53,975 nt of DNA from Clostridia bacterium (GTDB lineage Bacteria > Bacillota > Clostridia > Oscillospirales > CAG-382). Location of the stretch: the NCBI GenBank assembly GCA_017561145.1, contig JAFZDO010000031.1, positions 1-53,975 on the forward strand. Direction: 5' to 3'. Positions 42,985 through 51,180 of the stretch are shown here, piece by piece (position 1 is the stretch's first letter; each line of letters starts with the position of its first letter). Under the pieces are notes generated by a model. It saw only the letters and a list, made by a program, of their open reading frames with translations, did not search any database and was not told the origin of the DNA. The position numbers and the translations under genes were made by a program.

Positions 42985-43794
42985 TTATCCCTTTGTGATT
43001 TTTGTTTTGTGTTTTTCGGTTCTGCTTTTAAGCTTTTCGAGTATCTTTTTGTAAAGCAACAATCCGATGACGGAAACGGCACCGGTAATTGCAAAAAGCA
43101 GTATTGCGCCGAGATAGTTTTTATTGACCAGAAATTCGCCGCCGATCGTCGATGTTACTATCGACGGGATTCTTGCAAGAGTTGAAATAACTATAAAATT
43201 GGAAATTTTGATCTTGGTAAGCCCAAAGAAGAAGATAAGCGGATCCTTGGGGGTGCCGGGGATCATATAGAGCAGAAAAACGAAGGTCGAAAGCTTTTTT
43301 TCGTTGTTGATAAACTTTAATTCGTTTATCTTTTCCAACGGTACGAAAAGCTCTACCGCACGAACGCCGAGCTTTTTGACGAACAGCAGAATTACCCATG
43401 CCGCCAAGGCGCTTCCGAGCATACACAAAACCGTTCCGCCGAACCAGCCGAAGCAAAGCCCCATGCCGACCTCAACGAATTCGCCGGGTATCGGCGAAAC
43501 GACGACCTGAAGCATCTGTATGCCGAATGCGACCAGCCATCCCCAGCTTCCGTAGCCTTTTATCATTTCCTTGAAGTTTTTGGCTGTGTCTTCGATACCG
43601 CCTTCACTTTCAAGCGATTTGAATATTACTTCTGTAAGATAAACAGCCAACCAAATGAACAATGCCACTGCGATAAGCACAGAAACGATCGCAATTATCT
43701 TTTTCCGTTTTTTCAGCTTCGCCTGATGAACGTCCGATCCCAAAGCCTCTGCTTCGGTCGTCTCCTTCTTTTCAGGTTCAAGATTTTTATTCAT
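42985..43794 (-). CDS. TVP38/TMEM64-family membrane protein
   Basis: A 269-residue DedA-like integral membrane protein with about five hydrophobic segments. The family region VVSPIPGEFVEVGMGLCFGW followed by GGTVLCMLGSALAAWV is clear, as is MIPGTPKDPLIFFFGLTKI. A charged cytoplasmic N-terminus precedes the first helix at about 34-54. The family is linked to lipid scrambling or transport and membrane homeostasis. It heads an operon with asnA, cysK, pdxK and a desulfurase, with no obvious mechanistic reason. Confidence 0.88.
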   Translation of the reverse strand: MNKNLEPEKKETTEAEALGSDVHQAKLKKRKKIIAIVSVLIAVALFIWLAVYLTEVIFKSLESEGGIEDTAKNFKEMIKGYGSWGWLVAFGIQMLQVVVSPIPGEFVEVGMGLCFGWFGGTVLCMLGSALAAWVILLFVKKLGVRAVELFVPLEKINELKFINNEKKLSTFVFLLYMIPGTPKDPLIFFFGLTKIKISNFIVISTLARIPSIVTSTIGGEFLVNKNYLGAILLFAITGAVSVIGLLLYKKILEKLKSRTEKHKTKITKG

Positions 43795-43830
43795 TAAAGC
43801 CTCTTATAAGTATAAATTTAGACATTATAA

Positions 43831-43859
43831 ATTATACTCGTGCTTTATGCGCTTGTCAA
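43831..43859 (-). promoter_or_regulatory. Perfect consensus promoter of tvp38-asnA operon
   Basis: Minus-strand TTGACA (43854-43859), 17-base spacer, TATAAT (43831-43836): both hexamers are exact, 37 bases before the start. Confidence 0.9.
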
Positions 43860-43885
43860 TAAAAAAAGAATACAAAACAACTGCA

Positions 43886-46243
43886 TTATCTATGGTTTTT
43901 GCAATTTTTCGCAAGTTTTGACCGCGTTTTGCCGTCGGGCAATCCCGTCGGCTCGAGCCCTTGATTTAATTGCCATTCCGCAAGGGCGCGTCTTGTTCTT
44001 AATCCGAACATCGGTCCGTTGCCGACGTTTATACCGTTTCTCTTCATGATCTCCTTAAGCTCGCTTACCTTTACGTGCTCCTCTTTCCCAATCTCATCAA
44101 AGATGAAGGAAGCAACCGATGCGGCGCTGTCGGACGGCAGACAGTTGTTTTCGACGGCGGCATAGATATAGTTTACAAGCAGCCAGGTGCTTTCGTTTAC
44201 GGTGCCTGTATCGGTAAGCCCGAATATCCGCTGCAGAGCAGATACGCTTCCTGCCGTTTTCGACCCGTAGAGGCCGTCGATTGTAAGCTGACCGATATAG
44301 GGAATGGCCGTGTGAATGCGGTTTATCCGTTCCTGAATATACCGAACGTTTTCGCCGCTTGAGCCTATCGTAAGCGTCGTGCCCGCAAAATCGCGCACGC
44401 CGTTGCTTGTCATCGTCGCAAATATGCAATTGCTCGCAACTGATAAATATATTTCGTTGATCTTGTTCCAAAGCCGACTGTCGATGCCTTTGGCGGCATT
44501 GTATCCGAAAAGATTTGCGAATTCGGTTACAGCGCCTTGGGTTTTACTGCCGTAAATGCCGTCTGCTACAAGCTCGGGAATGGTTAAAAACACGTTGTTT
44601 ATCACGTTTAAGGCTTCTTGGATATATTTTACGTATTCACCCCGAGCGCCTACCGAAACAACGTAATCGGGATAGGGCACGGTATTAAGCGAAGGCTCGG
44701 GCTCTTGTACGTTATCGAGCGTGCCGTTGTATATCGAAACGATATCCGCCCAGGTTCTTTCGTCCACTATACCCGTCGGCTCGAGTCCGTATGCACTTTG
44801 AAACGATACAACGGCGCGTTGGGTATCGTTTCCGTAAATGCCGTCAAGCGTCGGGCTTTGAACGGCAGAATTGAATCGGCTTATTCTTTGCAGATAAAAC
44901 TGTATCTCCTGCACCTCCGAGCCGCGCGAATAGAGCTTCAGCGGGCTTCCTGGATAGAGCTGTTGATTGTAGGCGGCGCGTTGCCCCTCACTCGTCAGCT
45001 CGCCCAAGCGCTTTACCGAGGTGTAGATCTGCGATATTCTGTACCATGTCGCGCGGTCGACCGTTCCGCTTATCGGGAGTATAAAAAGCCGTTGGAATTC
45101 GCGCACGGTTTCCTGCGTTTGGCTATCGTATATTCCATTCACGGCAATCAACGGAAGCTGAGGGAAGTTTATGGCAATTCTGTTCAATTGCTCCTGAATT
45201 ATCCTCACGTCCTCGCTTTGTGCCCCTAAAGTGAGCGGAGCACCGGGGTAGGATTCCTCGGGCGTGCGGATATCGTTGGTTTCGGCGATCCTTATATCGC
45301 CGTAATAGAAGCCGAGAATGTCCTCGCTCGTTTGACCGTCGTTAGCCAATGCGACGGTGCCCCATTGCGAAAGCCCCGCGCAGGTGCTCGTCGTGCCGTT
45401 GCAATAGGATGCAAAAAGCGGAGAAACGGTGTTTGGCCGAACGATGTACTGATTGAAGATATCGTCTACGACCTCGCTTATCTCGTCGAAAATGTTTCTG
45501 CCGTAAACAAACGCTTGGTCGAATGCGGTCGAGTTCGTTATATCAAAATCATATCCTCGGCTTCTGTACCATTCGGTGTAGATGCGATTGAGCGCAAGCG
45601 ATATCTGTGCGGTAATATTCGCCTCTAACGATTGGCGCGGCCAAGTGGGATATATTTCACTGCTCGCTACGTTTTTTATGTAGTCTGCAAAGGGAAGAGT
45701 CACGTTTTGTGCCTCTTCGTCGGGGGATCCGAGGTGGACGGTTACCGTTTCGGGGATAAAAACGCCCTCTCCGATAATTATTGCGGGGATAGCATCACCG
45801 TTGATTATTTGCGAAACCGTCGGCGAGGCTCCCGACGAAGGGCCGTCGGTGCGTAAAATATGCTCGGGAATTTGTATCACTATCGTTCTTTCGTCATCGG
45901 GGTCGGTAACTCCTTCGGGAAGCGGTATGAGCTGTATCGGCAAATGCGTGCTGCTTCCCTCAAAAAGCTGTACTCCGTCGATTTCGGTTTTGTAGCTGCC
46001 CTCGGCACGGATAATTACGTTGTAAAGCGAATAGGGAAGTGGGGATCCGATATCGCTGTCGAGCGAAAGACTTTTAGGCGGAGCTTCAAGCGTCGCGGTG
46101 CGCGAAACACCGCTGTTTACGGCGGTGAGAAATTCATAAAATACGGTTTCGTTTTGCATATTGGTAACGGTTATCGAGCCGTTATTGATGGGAAGTGCGC
46201 CCGTTGCGGTGCGTAAAACAACAATAAGATTGCCCGTCGGCAT
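43886..46243 (-). CDS. sleC: SleC-type spore cortex-lytic enzyme with five PG-binding repeats
   Basis: About 785 residues. The third in-frame Met (MPTGNLIVVLRTATGALPI) is taken as start because AAAGG lies at correct spacing; the start resembles SleC proteins. Residues 1-110 form an N-terminal pro/beta domain. About 185-335 is a SpoIID/LytB-like glycosidase fold with the presumed catalytic Glu in PRQSLEANITAQISLALNR and the closing motif STCAGLSQWGTVALANDG. Peptidoglycan-binding repeats follow at about 340-415, 430-505, 535-605 and 640-710, and a fifth at the C-terminus, each with DGIYG...TQ or similar. The family degrades spore cortex at germination and is stored as a zymogen cut by Csp proteases, not encoded here. 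Bases 43795-43885 hold only the neighbouring promoter. Confidence 0.87.
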   Translation of the reverse strand: MPTGNLIVVLRTATGALPINNGSITVTNMQNETVFYEFLTAVNSGVSRTATLEAPPKSLSLDSDIGSPLPYSLYNVIIRAEGSYKTEIDGVQLFEGSSTHLPIQLIPLPEGVTDPDDERTIVIQIPEHILRTDGPSSGASPTVSQIINGDAIPAIIIGEGVFIPETVTVHLGSPDEEAQNVTLPFADYIKNVASSEIYPTWPRQSLEANITAQISLALNRIYTEWYRSRGYDFDITNSTAFDQAFVYGRNIFDEISEVVDDIFNQYIVRPNTVSPLFASYCNGTTSTCAGLSQWGTVALANDGQTSEDILGFYYGDIRIAETNDIRTPEESYPGAPLTLGAQSEDVRIIQEQLNRIAINFPQLPLIAVNGIYDSQTQETVREFQRLFILPISGTVDRATWYRISQIYTSVKRLGELTSEGQRAAYNQQLYPGSPLKLYSRGSEVQEIQFYLQRISRFNSAVQSPTLDGIYGNDTQRAVVSFQSAYGLEPTGIVDERTWADIVSIYNGTLDNVQEPEPSLNTVPYPDYVVSVGARGEYVKYIQEALNVINNVFLTIPELVADGIYGSKTQGAVTEFANLFGYNAAKGIDSRLWNKINEIYLSVASNCIFATMTSNGVRDFAGTTLTIGSSGENVRYIQERINRIHTAIPYIGQLTIDGLYGSKTAGSVSALQRIFGLTDTGTVNESTWLLVNYIYAAVENNCLPSDSAASVASFIFDEIGKEEHVKVSELKEIMKRNGINVGNGPMFGLRTRRALAEWQLNQGLEPTGLPDGKTRSKLAKNCKNHR

Positions 46244-46287
46244 AAGCATCATCCTTTTTAGCGTATTCTTTACAGTATATGCAAAAA

Positions 46288-46322
46288 CAAAAAACCGCTA
46301 TGCTTTTTTGCATAACGGTATT
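46288..46322 (-). terminator. Terminator of the ABC exporter operon
   Basis: ACCGTTATGC and GCATAGCGGT form a ten-pair stem on the minus strand, then a T run. It separates the exporter genes from sleC. Confidence 0.85.
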
Positions 46323-46326
46323 TGTG

Positions 46327-48213
46327 TTAACTGTTTTTAAGCAATGCTTTGTCCTGCTGGAGCTTATAAAGCTCGTAATATCTGCCTTTTTTCTCCAAAA
46401 GCTCTTGGTGGGTGCCGCTTTCGATTATCTCGCCGTGGGATAGATAAATTATTCTGTCGGCGTTGCGGATGGTCGAAAGACGGTGTGCCACGATAAGGAG
46501 CGTACCTATATTCATCAGCTTTTCAAGAGAATCCTGAATAAGAATTTCGGTTTCGGTATCGATGTTCGCCGTCGCCTCGTCGAGGATCATAATTTCGGGC
46601 TTGTGGATTATCGTTCTTGCAAACGAGATAAGCTGTCTTTGTCCTGCCGAGAAGTTTGCGCCGCGCTCCATAACCTCCTCGTCAAGCCCCTTGGGAAGCT
46701 TTTCGATAAGCTTGTCGGCGTTTACGTATTTGCAAGCTTCGTTCACCTCGTCGTCGCAAACGTTTTCCTTGCGAAGCAGAATGTTCGAGCGTATCGTGCC
46801 CGAAAACAGAAATACGTCCTGGAGCATCTGGCCGAAATGCTTGCGAAGTGAGGATATCTTTATTTTGCGGATATCGATCCCGTCAATCAAAATTTCGCCC
46901 TTTTGTATGTCGTAGTTGCGGCAAATAAGCGAAAGGATCGTCGTTTTGCCCGAGCCGGTAGAGCCGCAGAAGGCAACGGTTTCGCCTGCCTTTACCTTAA
47001 AGGAAACGTCTTTAAGCACCCATTCCTCGCCCTCGTAAGCAAACCAAACGTTGCGGAATTCGATATTGCCCTCGACGGTTTCCAATTCTATCGCATCGTC
47101 GGCATTGACGATTTCGGGCTTGATATCCATAACCGTGAAAATCTTTTCTGCCGAAGCGAAAGCCGATTGCAGCCAGTTGAATTGCTCGGCAAGCGATTGG
47201 ATGGGGTTGAAGAATTTCGTGATATACATATAGAACGAAACGAGCACGCCGCTTGAGACCGTTTGTCCCATAAATTCGATATTTTTGATATATCCGCGGC
47301 CGCCCAAATACAAAAGGCAAAGAACAGAGGTGATATAAAGCATATATACCATCGGTCTGAAAATGCCGAAAACGAATATCTGACGGTGCTTAGCAGATTT
47401 GAGCTTGTTGTTTTTTGCGTTGAATTCCGCCATTTTGCGGTCTTCGCGGTTAAATATCTGAATTATCTTCATTCCCGAAAGGTTTTCGGAAAGGAAGGTG
47501 TTGATATCGGTCGTGCCGTCCTTTACCTCGCGGTATGCCTTGCGCGAGAATTTGCGGAAGATGACCGTAAACAGCGCAATAAACGGAGCGAAGCAAAGCA
47601 CCATAAGCGTAAGGCCGTAATTGAGCATAAGCATCGCGCCGATAACGCCGAAGATAACGAAAACGTTCTTTAAAAGGTTTACGAGAATGTTTGTGAAAAG
47701 CATCGATATCGCGTTGGTATCGTTGGTAACGCGTGTTACAAGCTTGCCGACGGGCATTGTCGTAAGCTGTCCGTGCGAAAGCGATTCGATGTGGATAAAA
47801 AGGTCCTCGCGAAGCGCCGAGAGGATTTTTTGACCGGTTTTCTGCAAAATTATCGCCTGCAGATAGGTACAGATAAGAGAAACGATAAGAATACCCGCGT
47901 AAACGAGAACGTAGCTTATAAGCTCGCTCGGCAGAAAATCGCCCTTTATCGTTTCCTCGATATTACCCACGAGAGTAGGGGAGATGATATCGTAGGAGAT
48001 CGAGAAAAGCATTATCAGAAATACCGCGACAAAGCTTTTTGCGTGTGGCTTTGCATAAACGAATAATCGCTTGATAAGCTCGGAATCCTTCATATTGCGG
48101 TCAAAGCCGATGGCCTCCTTGCGGTCCTTAATGGTGCAGAAGGCAAAAATGAATATCGCCGACATCAAGCCGATAACACCGCCGACGACTAACAAGGGAT
48201 AAAATTCATACAT
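46327..48213 (-). CDS. ABC exporter half-transporter B
   Basis: A 628-residue MsbA-type half-transporter. There is an extra N-terminal membrane segment (1-25, LLVVGGVIGLMSAIFIFAFC) before the six-helix core. The nucleotide-binding domain from about 385 has Walker A GSTGSGKTT, Q-loop QMLQDVFLF, signature FSAGQRQLISFAR (Ser-Ala-Gly-Gln in place of Ser-Gly-Gly-Gln), Walker B MILDEATANID and a His in AHRLST. It follows its partner gene by 16 bases. Heterodimeric exporters of this type move drugs, lipids or peptides; the substrate is not evident. Confidence 0.93.
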   Translation of the reverse strand: MYEFYPLLVVGGVIGLMSAIFIFAFCTIKDRKEAIGFDRNMKDSELIKRLFVYAKPHAKSFVAVFLIMLFSISYDIISPTLVGNIEETIKGDFLPSELISYVLVYAGILIVSLICTYLQAIILQKTGQKILSALREDLFIHIESLSHGQLTTMPVGKLVTRVTNDTNAISMLFTNILVNLLKNVFVIFGVIGAMLMLNYGLTLMVLCFAPFIALFTVIFRKFSRKAYREVKDGTTDINTFLSENLSGMKIIQIFNREDRKMAEFNAKNNKLKSAKHRQIFVFGIFRPMVYMLYITSVLCLLYLGGRGYIKNIEFMGQTVSSGVLVSFYMYITKFFNPIQSLAEQFNWLQSAFASAEKIFTVMDIKPEIVNADDAIELETVEGNIEFRNVWFAYEGEEWVLKDVSFKVKAGETVAFCGSTGSGKTTILSLICRNYDIQKGEILIDGIDIRKIKISSLRKHFGQMLQDVFLFSGTIRSNILLRKENVCDDEVNEACKYVNADKLIEKLPKGLDEEVMERGANFSAGQRQLISFARTIIHKPEIMILDEATANIDTETEILIQDSLEKLMNIGTLLIVAHRLSTIRNADRIIYLSHGEIIESGTHQELLEKKGRYYELYKLQQDKALLKNS

Positions 48214-48229
48214 ATCCGTCTACCCCCCT

Positions 48230-50005
48230 TTACATTCCCGACTCAAGGTCGTTAAGGCGCTGAAGCTCGACCATATTGCGGTAATCCGCACAGCGCGCGA
48301 TAAGCTCGGCGTGCGGTCCGACGTCGACTATTTTGCCGTCGTCGATAAAGATTATCTTGTCCATGCCCTCGATGGTTGTGATTCTGTGGGCAATAAGTAT
48401 CGTGGTTTTGCCCTTGCGCGTTTCTTTAAGGTTTTGAAGAATGACCTTTTCGGTCTTGACGTCTACCGCCGAAACCGAATCGTCGAGAATAAGTATTTCC
48501 GCATTCTTCATCAAAGCTCTCGCGATCGAGATACGTTGCTTTTGTCCGCCCGAAACGGTAACGCCTCGCTCACCCAAAACGGTTTGGTATTTTTCGGGGA
48601 ATTCGTCGATATTACCGTGTACGTCGGCAAGTATTGCCGATGCCTTTATCGATTCGGCATCGTTGCTGTCCGATGCAAAGGCGATATTTTCTGCGATAGT
48701 GTCGCTGAAAAGGAAGTTGTCCTGCGGTACGTATGCCGCGTGGTCGCGTACCGATTTTATCGGAATGGTGTTAATATCGTGTCCGTCGATAAAGACCGTG
48801 CCGTCGGGCACGTTATAGGTGCGCAGGATCAGATCGGCAATGGTTGTTTTGCCCGAGCCGGTACGTCCGACGATGCCGACGTTTTCGCCTGCGTTTATTT
48901 TAAACGAAACGCTGTTAAGCACGTCGTAATCGCCCGAGGGGTAACGGAAGGTAAGGTTTTTGAATTCGATATCGCCCTTTATCGTTTCGGGCGCGATAAC
49001 GTCTTCGCGGTCTGCAATTTCGGGCTTTGCATCGAGCAATTCACCGATACGGTTAAGCGAAGCCTTGCCGCGTGAGTTCATTTCGATAAGCTGAGAAACC
49101 GCCATGATCGGCCAGACGATCGCGCTGAAATAGCCGATGAATTCAACCAACATACCTGCATCGAAGTCGCCCGTGTAAACCAAATATCCGCCGTAGCCGA
49201 GGATAACGCAAACTACCGATTCGACAAGCAAGGTAACGCAAACGGTGAGCTTGACCGAAAGCTTTGTGTATTCGATATTCGCATCCTCGTTTTGCTTGTT
49301 CAGCTTGCGGAATGCAAGCAATTCCTTTGCTTCCTTGACAAACGCTTTTATTACCGCGATGCCGGCAAAGCTTTCCTGAGAGAAATCCGAAAGTGCCGAA
49401 AACGCCTCTTGGCGCTTTTGCCACTTTAAGGTCATATATCTGCTGAGTATCATACCGCCGATAAGCATTATTGCCATCGGTATCATCGAAAGACCAGTAA
49501 GCACGGGGTCCATTTTGAACATCTTGACGATCGAAAGCGCGCCGAGAAGCAGCGCGTCAAAGAACATCATAATGCCCATGCCGAAGCAGTCCTGAACGGT
49601 TTCAAGATCGTTGGTAAACAGCGACATAAGGTTGCCGACCTTGTTGTGCTGATAGTAATCCTGACCAAGCTCGCGGCAACGGTCGAACATTCTGTTGCGA
49701 AGGTCGGTTTCGATTCTTATACCGCTTCCGAAAAAGCAGATTCTCCATAAAAATCTGCCGAAGATCATTGCAACGATAACGAAAAGGAGCGGTCGGCATA
49801 TCTCGTCAAGCAAAAAATCCATATCGAAGGCTTGCTTCACGCCGTCGACGACAACAAAGCCCTCGTTAACGCCGTTAATTACCGTGCGGTAAAGCTCGGG
49901 CAGTACAAGCTGCATATAGTCGACAAGCACAAGCGAAAGTATGCCGAGTAAGAGCAGGGGAGAGTATTTAAGATAATATTTGTTTATGTGTCTTCCGAAA
50001 AGCAT
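48230..50005 (-). CDS. ABC exporter half-transporter A
   Basis: A 591-residue half-transporter. The start at 50005 (MLFGRHINKYYLKY) follows AGGAGA; an earlier frame start lies inside the GNAT gene. Six membrane helices to about 320, then the ATPase: Walker A GRTGSGKTT, signature VSGGQKQRISIAR, Walker B ILDDSVSAVD and His in AHRITT. Walker B carries Asp-Asp instead of Asp-Glu after the hydrophobic strand, so this site is likely the degenerate one of a heterodimer, with the partner's Asp-Glu providing hydrolysis. Confidence 0.92.
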   Translation of the reverse strand: MLFGRHINKYYLKYSPLLLLGILSLVLVDYMQLVLPELYRTVINGVNEGFVVVDGVKQAFDMDFLLDEICRPLLFVIVAMIFGRFLWRICFFGSGIRIETDLRNRMFDRCRELGQDYYQHNKVGNLMSLFTNDLETVQDCFGMGIMMFFDALLLGALSIVKMFKMDPVLTGLSMIPMAIMLIGGMILSRYMTLKWQKRQEAFSALSDFSQESFAGIAVIKAFVKEAKELLAFRKLNKQNEDANIEYTKLSVKLTVCVTLLVESVVCVILGYGGYLVYTGDFDAGMLVEFIGYFSAIVWPIMAVSQLIEMNSRGKASLNRIGELLDAKPEIADREDVIAPETIKGDIEFKNLTFRYPSGDYDVLNSVSFKINAGENVGIVGRTGSGKTTIADLILRTYNVPDGTVFIDGHDINTIPIKSVRDHAAYVPQDNFLFSDTIAENIAFASDSNDAESIKASAILADVHGNIDEFPEKYQTVLGERGVTVSGGQKQRISIARALMKNAEILILDDSVSAVDVKTEKVILQNLKETRKGKTTILIAHRITTIEGMDKIIFIDDGKIVDVGPHAELIARCADYRNMVELQRLNDLESGM

Positions 50006-50006
50006 A

Positions 50007-50495
50007 TTATTCTCCTGTTTTCTCGAAAGCAATGCGTTCATCGCCCGATTCGAGATAAATTATTCCGCATTTTTGAAAGCCGTATTTCAAAAGCGCACGC
50101 TGCATCGGAATATTGTCCTTGTGAGTGTCGATGCGGAGGTGGTTGTTTTTGGACATCCCGAAATCAAAGCATTTCTGCGCGATGCCCTTGCCGTGTGTTT
50201 TCATCGCAATGCGGTGGATGACGTAATAATCGGTATCGCTTATCCAGCTTCCGTAATCTATTCTGCCATAGGTGACGTCGGGACCCTTGAAAAGACAGAA
50301 AACACCCAATATTTCGTTTTCTTCCTCGTAAACAAAGCAGTTGCCGTTGCTTATGTCGTGCTCTATCAGCTCGAGCGACGGATAATTGCCCGTCCATTGA
50401 TGCATATTTCCGCTTGCACGCATAAACAACTTTGCGCTTTCGTAGATGTCTTTTATAAGGCGGATTTCCGCAATTTTTGCGTTTCTTATCGTCAT
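50007..50495 (-). CDS. GNAT-family N-acetyltransferase
   Basis: A 162-residue acetyltransferase. The start at 50495 (MTIRNAKIAEIRLIKDIY) follows GGGTGA and excludes an earlier frame start. The acetyl-CoA segment is IAMKTHGKGIAQKCFDFG, a weak form of the Q/RxxGxG/A loop, and LRIDTHKDNIPMQRALLKYGF is the usual C-terminal block. The acceptor is unknown. It ends one base before the exporter gene start, so it shares the operon; a role in modifying an exported compound is only a guess. Confidence 0.85.
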   Translation of the reverse strand: MTIRNAKIAEIRLIKDIYESAKLFMRASGNMHQWTGNYPSLELIEHDISNGNCFVYEEENEILGVFCLFKGPDVTYGRIDYGSWISDTDYYVIHRIAMKTHGKGIAQKCFDFGMSKNNHLRIDTHKDNIPMQRALLKYGFQKCGIIYLESGDERIAFEKTGE

Positions 50496-50511
50496 CAAAT
50501 CACCCCAGCAT

Positions 50512-50540
50512 ATTTTAAAACGGAGAGTCTTTTTTGTCAA
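50512..50540 (-). promoter_or_regulatory. Promoter of the GNAT-ABC operon
   Basis: Minus-strand TTGACA (50535-50540), 17-base spacer, TAAAAT (50512-50517), 17 bases before the start. Confidence 0.75.
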
Positions 50541-50547
50541 GTAACTA

Positions 50548-50576
50548 TTGCAAATAAAAGGAAAGAATGTTATACT
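50548..50576 (+). promoter_or_regulatory. Promoter of the ECF S-component gene
   Basis: TTGCAA (50548-50553), 17-base spacer, TATACT (50571-50576), divergent from the GNAT promoter. The leader is 33 bases, too short for a vitamin riboswitch. Confidence 0.7.
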
Positions 50577-50609
50577 TAATATAATGTTTTTATTAAGAGG
50601 GAGATAGTT

Positions 50610-51158
50610 ATGGCAAAAGGAAAAAACGTTGCGTTGGCGCGGCTTTTATATTCTTCTATGTTTCTTGCGCTCGGGTTGCTGCTTCCGTTTCTTACGATGC
50701 AGATACCGACGATAGGCGCATCGCTTTGCCCGATGCATTTTGCGGTAATGCTGTGCGGCTTTATCTGCGGGCCGACTTGGGGAATGGCGGTCGGATTTAT
50801 TACCCCGATTTTAAGGTCTATGCTTTTCGGAGCTCCCATTGCTATAGTGCCCAATGCGCTTGCGATGGCGTTTGAGCTTGCGACCTATGCTTTTGTTGCG
50901 GGCATCCTTTACAAAAAGCTGAATAAGAACATTTTCTATACCTTTATTGCCCTTATCACCGCGATGGTTGCTGGCAGACTTGTCTGGGGTGCGGTCATGT
51001 TCGTGCTTATACTTGCAAATCAAGCCGCAGGCGAGATCGGATTTTCGCTTATCTGGAGCGCAACCGTAATCCAAAGCATACCCGGAATAATCCTTCAGCT
51101 TGTTGCAATACCTCCGATAATCACGGTCTTGCGCAAAAACCGCTTGATGTTAAACTAA
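50610..51158 (+). CDS. ECF transporter S component
   Basis: A 182-residue substrate-binding membrane subunit of an energy-coupling factor transporter with about five to six helices. LLPFLTMQIPTIGASLCPMHFAVMLCGFICGP followed by GFITPILRSMLFGAP is typical of the vitamin/precursor S components, and the Ala-rich motif AxxxA at the first helix fits docking to EcfT. Substrate is not decidable. EcfT and the ATPases are not in the window, so it would share the general module. GGGAG lies before the ATG. Confidence 0.85.
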   Translation: MAKGKNVALARLLYSSMFLALGLLLPFLTMQIPTIGASLCPMHFAVMLCGFICGPTWGMAVGFITPILRSMLFGAPIAIVPNALAMAFELATYAFVAGILYKKLNKNIFYTFIALITAMVAGRLVWGAVMFVLILANQAAGEIGFSLIWSATVIQSIPGIILQLVAIPPIITVLRKNRLMLN

Positions 51159-51180
51159 ATTACAAATCAGGAGATCAACT

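Noticed and set aside
46271-46306. Sigma-G promoter for sleC (GCATA, 17 bases, CATATACT)
   Set aside because: The -10 matches the sporulation consensus poorly and the -35 lies inside a terminator stem; not strong enough to annotate.
50577-50609. Vitamin riboswitch before the ECF S component
   Set aside because: The leader is too short and unstructured to hold one.
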